A stretch of DNA of 34,406 nt from DAOTTX01 sp034437515 (GTDB taxonomy: Bacteria > Chloroflexota > Anaerolineae > Aggregatilineales > Phototrophicaceae), in the NCBI GenBank assembly GCA_034437515.1, contig DAOTTX010000394.1, forward strand, positions 1 through 34,406, written 5' to 3'. The notes below the pieces were generated by a model, which saw only the letters and a program-made list of their open reading frames with translations, did not search any database and was not told the origin of the DNA. Shown in pieces: positions 32,238 to 34,406 of this stretch (positions within the stretch are counted from its first letter, which is position 1; each line of letters starts with the position of its first letter). The translations under genes and the position numbers were made by a program.

Positions 32238-34323
32238 CGGCGAGCCGGTGGTCGGAGGCGTTCGTCTCGATAACGATAGAGCCGATCACCCGTTCAGCGA
32301 GGCTGGGCGTCGTCCATAGATAATCGAGCTGCGCCTGCTGCCCGGTACGGTTGAACGTCACCCGTAGTTCGAGCGGCAGGCCGCCGAAGTGCTCTACCAG
32401 ATTGTTGTCGCGCAACCGTTGGATCAAATCAGAATCCGGCACGTTGTTAAACGTACCGCCGATAATCATGCGTCCGAATTGACCATCAGGATGATGCTCG
32501 CTGATGATGCCGAAGATCTGACTGAGCTGATTCTGCTGGCTGGATTCGACCTGTAAGGTTTCGCCCTCGCCTGTATCCAACAGTGGATCAAGCCAGGTGT
32601 TATAAATCGTAATCACACCCGCATCCGGTAGCACCTGCACGCGCTGTAAACCGGTTTGGCTGCCGACGCTGTCAATCAGGTTACCGTCATCGAACACAAT
32701 CGGCACAGCGGAAAGCACCGCCAGCCCCTGTAGACCCTCATTCGTCGGGAAGAAGCGCACATCCATGCCGAGTTCACGCGCCAACCACAACGCCTGATCG
32801 ACGCCGAAACTGGTCATACGCCCGGCTTCGACTTCTTGCAGTAGAACCACCCCGTCGTCGTCCTGGCTGAGAACGACCGTCCGGGCAATGCCATCAAGAT
32901 CGTAGTGGAAAAATTCGTTGTAGCCCGCATGGATGTTGTAACTGCTCACGCGGATCGTCGCCGGGTTGATCTGCGCTTCGATGACGGGCGGCTGCACCGC
33001 GACATATACACCAGCACCAAACCCGGCGACCACGATCAAACCGAACAGACTGAGTACAGAATTGCCACCCCGCCACGCGATGCGCCGTTGCATCATCGAC
33101 ATCGGCAGCACAGCGAAGAACACACCCAGCAAGATCACCGCCAGCCCAAGCCCACGAAAGCCGCGCAATAGTGGCGGAACGTAAGGGTTCAGGAATTCAA
33201 GCGGCTCGGCAAAATCGCGCACGAAGGCATATTCATAGGTGAAGATGTCCATCACCACCAGCAGACCGAACAGCAGCACCCCGAAGACCAACCACAACCC
33301 GGTGAAGCTGCGTTCTTTTTCTCCGCGTGGGCGCACCAACCACCACCATAAGAGGCTGGTGATAAACTGTGCGATGACGAGGGTCACACCGCCGACGACA
33401 CCGCTGACCCGCGTGCCAACCACGATCAAAAGCATGAGGATCAGCATCCACGACCAGCCACGCACGCTGCTATCAAACAAACTGATAAACGACCTGGCCT
33501 GCCCGCGCACATAGGGCACAATCGGCAGCATCGTTGCGACGACCAGCGCCGGAGCCACCCACAGATAGTCGGCATAATTCAACGCGGCCCGTCCGAGCAC
33601 GGCGTTAGGCAACGCCAACAGCGAGAACTGCAAGAACAGCAACGCTCCCAGACCGATCCCGCCCCAGAACGTAAACATCCCCTGATCGGGGTCAGGACCG
33701 TCTTTACGGCGAGCTACGCTGAACTGGGTAACGGTCGTGAACAGGGCCAGCAGGACGGCAAGCGCGGAAAGAACCAATTGTATTGTCTGGTAATCCCCCG
33801 ACCATGACGGGTCGAGCGTGTTGCCGAACGCCCGGTAAAGCTGGTCGATGCCTACCGCAAAGACGAACGCCAACGGGACAGTCCGTGCCCGGTGACGGGC
33901 AAGCATCGCCAGGTAGAGCAACCCACCGCCAACCGTCACCGCAGCCGGGATCAATTCCTCAGTACCCACCATCGCATAGCGACCTAACGCGGTTACGACC
34001 ACGGCGACCAGCACAAACCAGATGAACCGCCCGAAGATGAGCGTGACGACCGGCAACAATAGCATCACCGCCAGGATAATCAACTCATTGCTGACCGTCG
34101 TAGGTTCGACCAGACCGGGCAAGGTCTCGTCAACCAGATTGAGGTTAAGCGAGGGGTAAAGCGAGGCACTGGCAACCCGCGAGTAGACCCCACCGACCAG
34201 ATAACGCAGGGCCTGGACGAGAAATAAAATAATCAGCGTCGCCTCGCCGGTGGTGAAAAATCGTAAGCGGTGTGATAAAAATGTACGTAAGCGACCTAAG
34301 TAACCCCCAAAAAGTATGTTCAT
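32215..34323 (-). CDS. Polytopic membrane protein with C-terminal EEP-like domain (CWH43/PGAP2IP-like)
   Basis: A 702-aa protein. Residues 20-445 hold about a dozen hydrophobic helices; residues 455-702 are an exonuclease-endonuclease-phosphatase (EEP) domain, predicted outside the membrane. EEP landmarks present are N463 (SSYNIHAGYNE), E497 (LLQEVEAGR), D667 (QLDYLW) and S690-D691-H692. Two catalytic positions differ: NTHL reads NTWL (W577) and GDFN reads GTFN (T624). The membrane-plus-EEP order and the YNIHAGYN segment resemble eukaryotic CWH43/PGAP2IP, which act on GPI-linked lipids; that likeness is from memory, not an alignment. The ATG overlaps the stop of the upstream partial gene (ATGA). 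Confidence 0.8.
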   Translation of the reverse strand: MNILFGGYLGRLRTFLSHRLRFFTTGEATLIILFLVQALRYLVGGVYSRVASASLYPSLNLNLVDETLPGLVEPTTVSNELIILAVMLLLPVVTLIFGRFIWFVLVAVVVTALGRYAMVGTEELIPAAVTVGGGLLYLAMLARHRARTVPLAFVFAVGIDQLYRAFGNTLDPSWSGDYQTIQLVLSALAVLLALFTTVTQFSVARRKDGPDPDQGMFTFWGGIGLGALLFLQFSLLALPNAVLGRAALNYADYLWVAPALVVATMLPIVPYVRGQARSFISLFDSSVRGWSWMLILMLLIVVGTRVSGVVGGVTLVIAQFITSLLWWWLVRPRGEKERSFTGLWLVFGVLLFGLLVVMDIFTYEYAFVRDFAEPLEFLNPYVPPLLRGFRGLGLAVILLGVFFAVLPMSMMQRRIAWRGGNSVLSLFGLIVVAGFGAGVYVAVQPPVIEAQINPATIRVSSYNIHAGYNEFFHYDLDGIARTVVLSQDDDGVVLLQEVEAGRMTSFGVDQALWLARELGMDVRFFPTNEGLQGLAVLSAVPIVFDDGNLIDSVGSQTGLQRVQVLPDAGVITIYNTWLDPLLDTGEGETLQVESSQQNQLSQIFGIISEHHPDGQFGRMIIGGTFNNVPDSDLIQRLRDNNLVEHFGGLPLELRVTFNRTGQQAQLDYLWTTPSLAERVIGSIVIETNASDHRLAVIEIDLQ

Positions 34324-34406
34324 ACAGGGTCAGCCACACCGGCGAGACGTTTGAGCGCTTCAGCGGAGGTCTGTTGGAAGAAGCGTTGGCAGGCGTACTC
34401 AAGGGC
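34320..34406 (-). CDS. Partial CDS: last 28 codons of an unknown protein
   Basis: On the minus strand the window edge opens inside a reading frame reading ALEYACQRFFQQTSAEALKR and eight more residues before a TGA at 34320-34322. The stop overlaps the ATG of the membrane-EEP gene (ATGA), the usual operon arrangement in this window, which is the main evidence that it is real. The fragment is a helical C-terminus with no diagnostic motif, so no function is given. Confidence 0.6.
   Translation of the reverse strand, partial: ALEYACQRFFQQTSAEALKRLAGVADPV

Overview
The window (34.4 kb, moderately GC-rich apart from its AT-richer first ~450 bases) is an ordinary-looking stretch of bacterial chromosome. 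Its content suggests a member of the Chloroflexota, probably Anaerolineae-like: a Thr/Pro-rich linker in an exported DUF3048 protein, several TPR scaffold proteins, a Mur ligase-alanine racemase fusion, a Leu/Phe/Val-type glutamate dehydrogenase, a fused MoaD-MoaE, and short tightly packed operons that often change strand. This placement is inferred from gene content; there is no rRNA gene here to confirm it. I see no tRNA, rRNA, CRISPR array, prophage or complete insertion sequence.

Layout. Positions 1-451 hold no intact gene, only the first codons of an IS5-type transposase and a hairpin. Positions 452-4325 (minus) are a five-gene operon in reading order: acyl-CoA dehydrogenase, zinc-free MDR oxidoreductase, an unknown 155-165 aa protein, a CYTH (CyaB-like) protein and a DinB-like protein. 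Divergent from it are methylmalonyl-CoA epimerase and a TPR protein (4511-5784), followed by a ~140 bp hairpin-rich element with imperfect terminal inverted repeats. Next come queG (minus), a SCO1-type copper chaperone (plus), the MurF-like/Alr fusion (minus), a glutamate dehydrogenase (minus), uvrA (minus) and a DUF3048 protein (minus). Three of these minus-strand units end in recognisable intrinsic terminators.

Positions 16677-17926 (plus) encode a PIG-L deacetylase and a small TPR/membrane protein. Positions 17928-19873 (minus) carry tgt followed by an orphan PstS-like lipoprotein, and 19944-23332 (minus) a large TPR protein translationally coupled (TAATG) to a GT1 glycosyltransferase. After an MFS exporter (plus), 24819-28782 (minus) carries ftsY, a SpoU-type rRNA methyltransferase, prfB and a coiled-coil/PH-like/zinc-ribbon protein. 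Positions 28901-32237 (plus) encode moaC, moaD-moaE, fabF and rnc. The right edge (minus) is a polytopic membrane protein with an exonuclease-endonuclease-phosphatase domain resembling eukaryotic CWH43/PGAP2IP, preceded by the last 28 codons of another gene.

Functional themes are acyl-CoA and propionate/branched-chain metabolism, queuosine tRNA modification (queG and tgt), molybdopterin synthesis, translation and secretion housekeeping, and envelope work. I did not find a clear multi-gene novel system. The best candidates for something undescribed are: the Mur ligase half of the Alr fusion, which has lost several family-invariant residues; the CWH43-like membrane-EEP protein with two catalytic positions replaced; the coiled-coil/PH-like/zinc-ribbon protein; the structured repeat at 5814-5954; and a palindrome sitting on the apparent moaC promoter.
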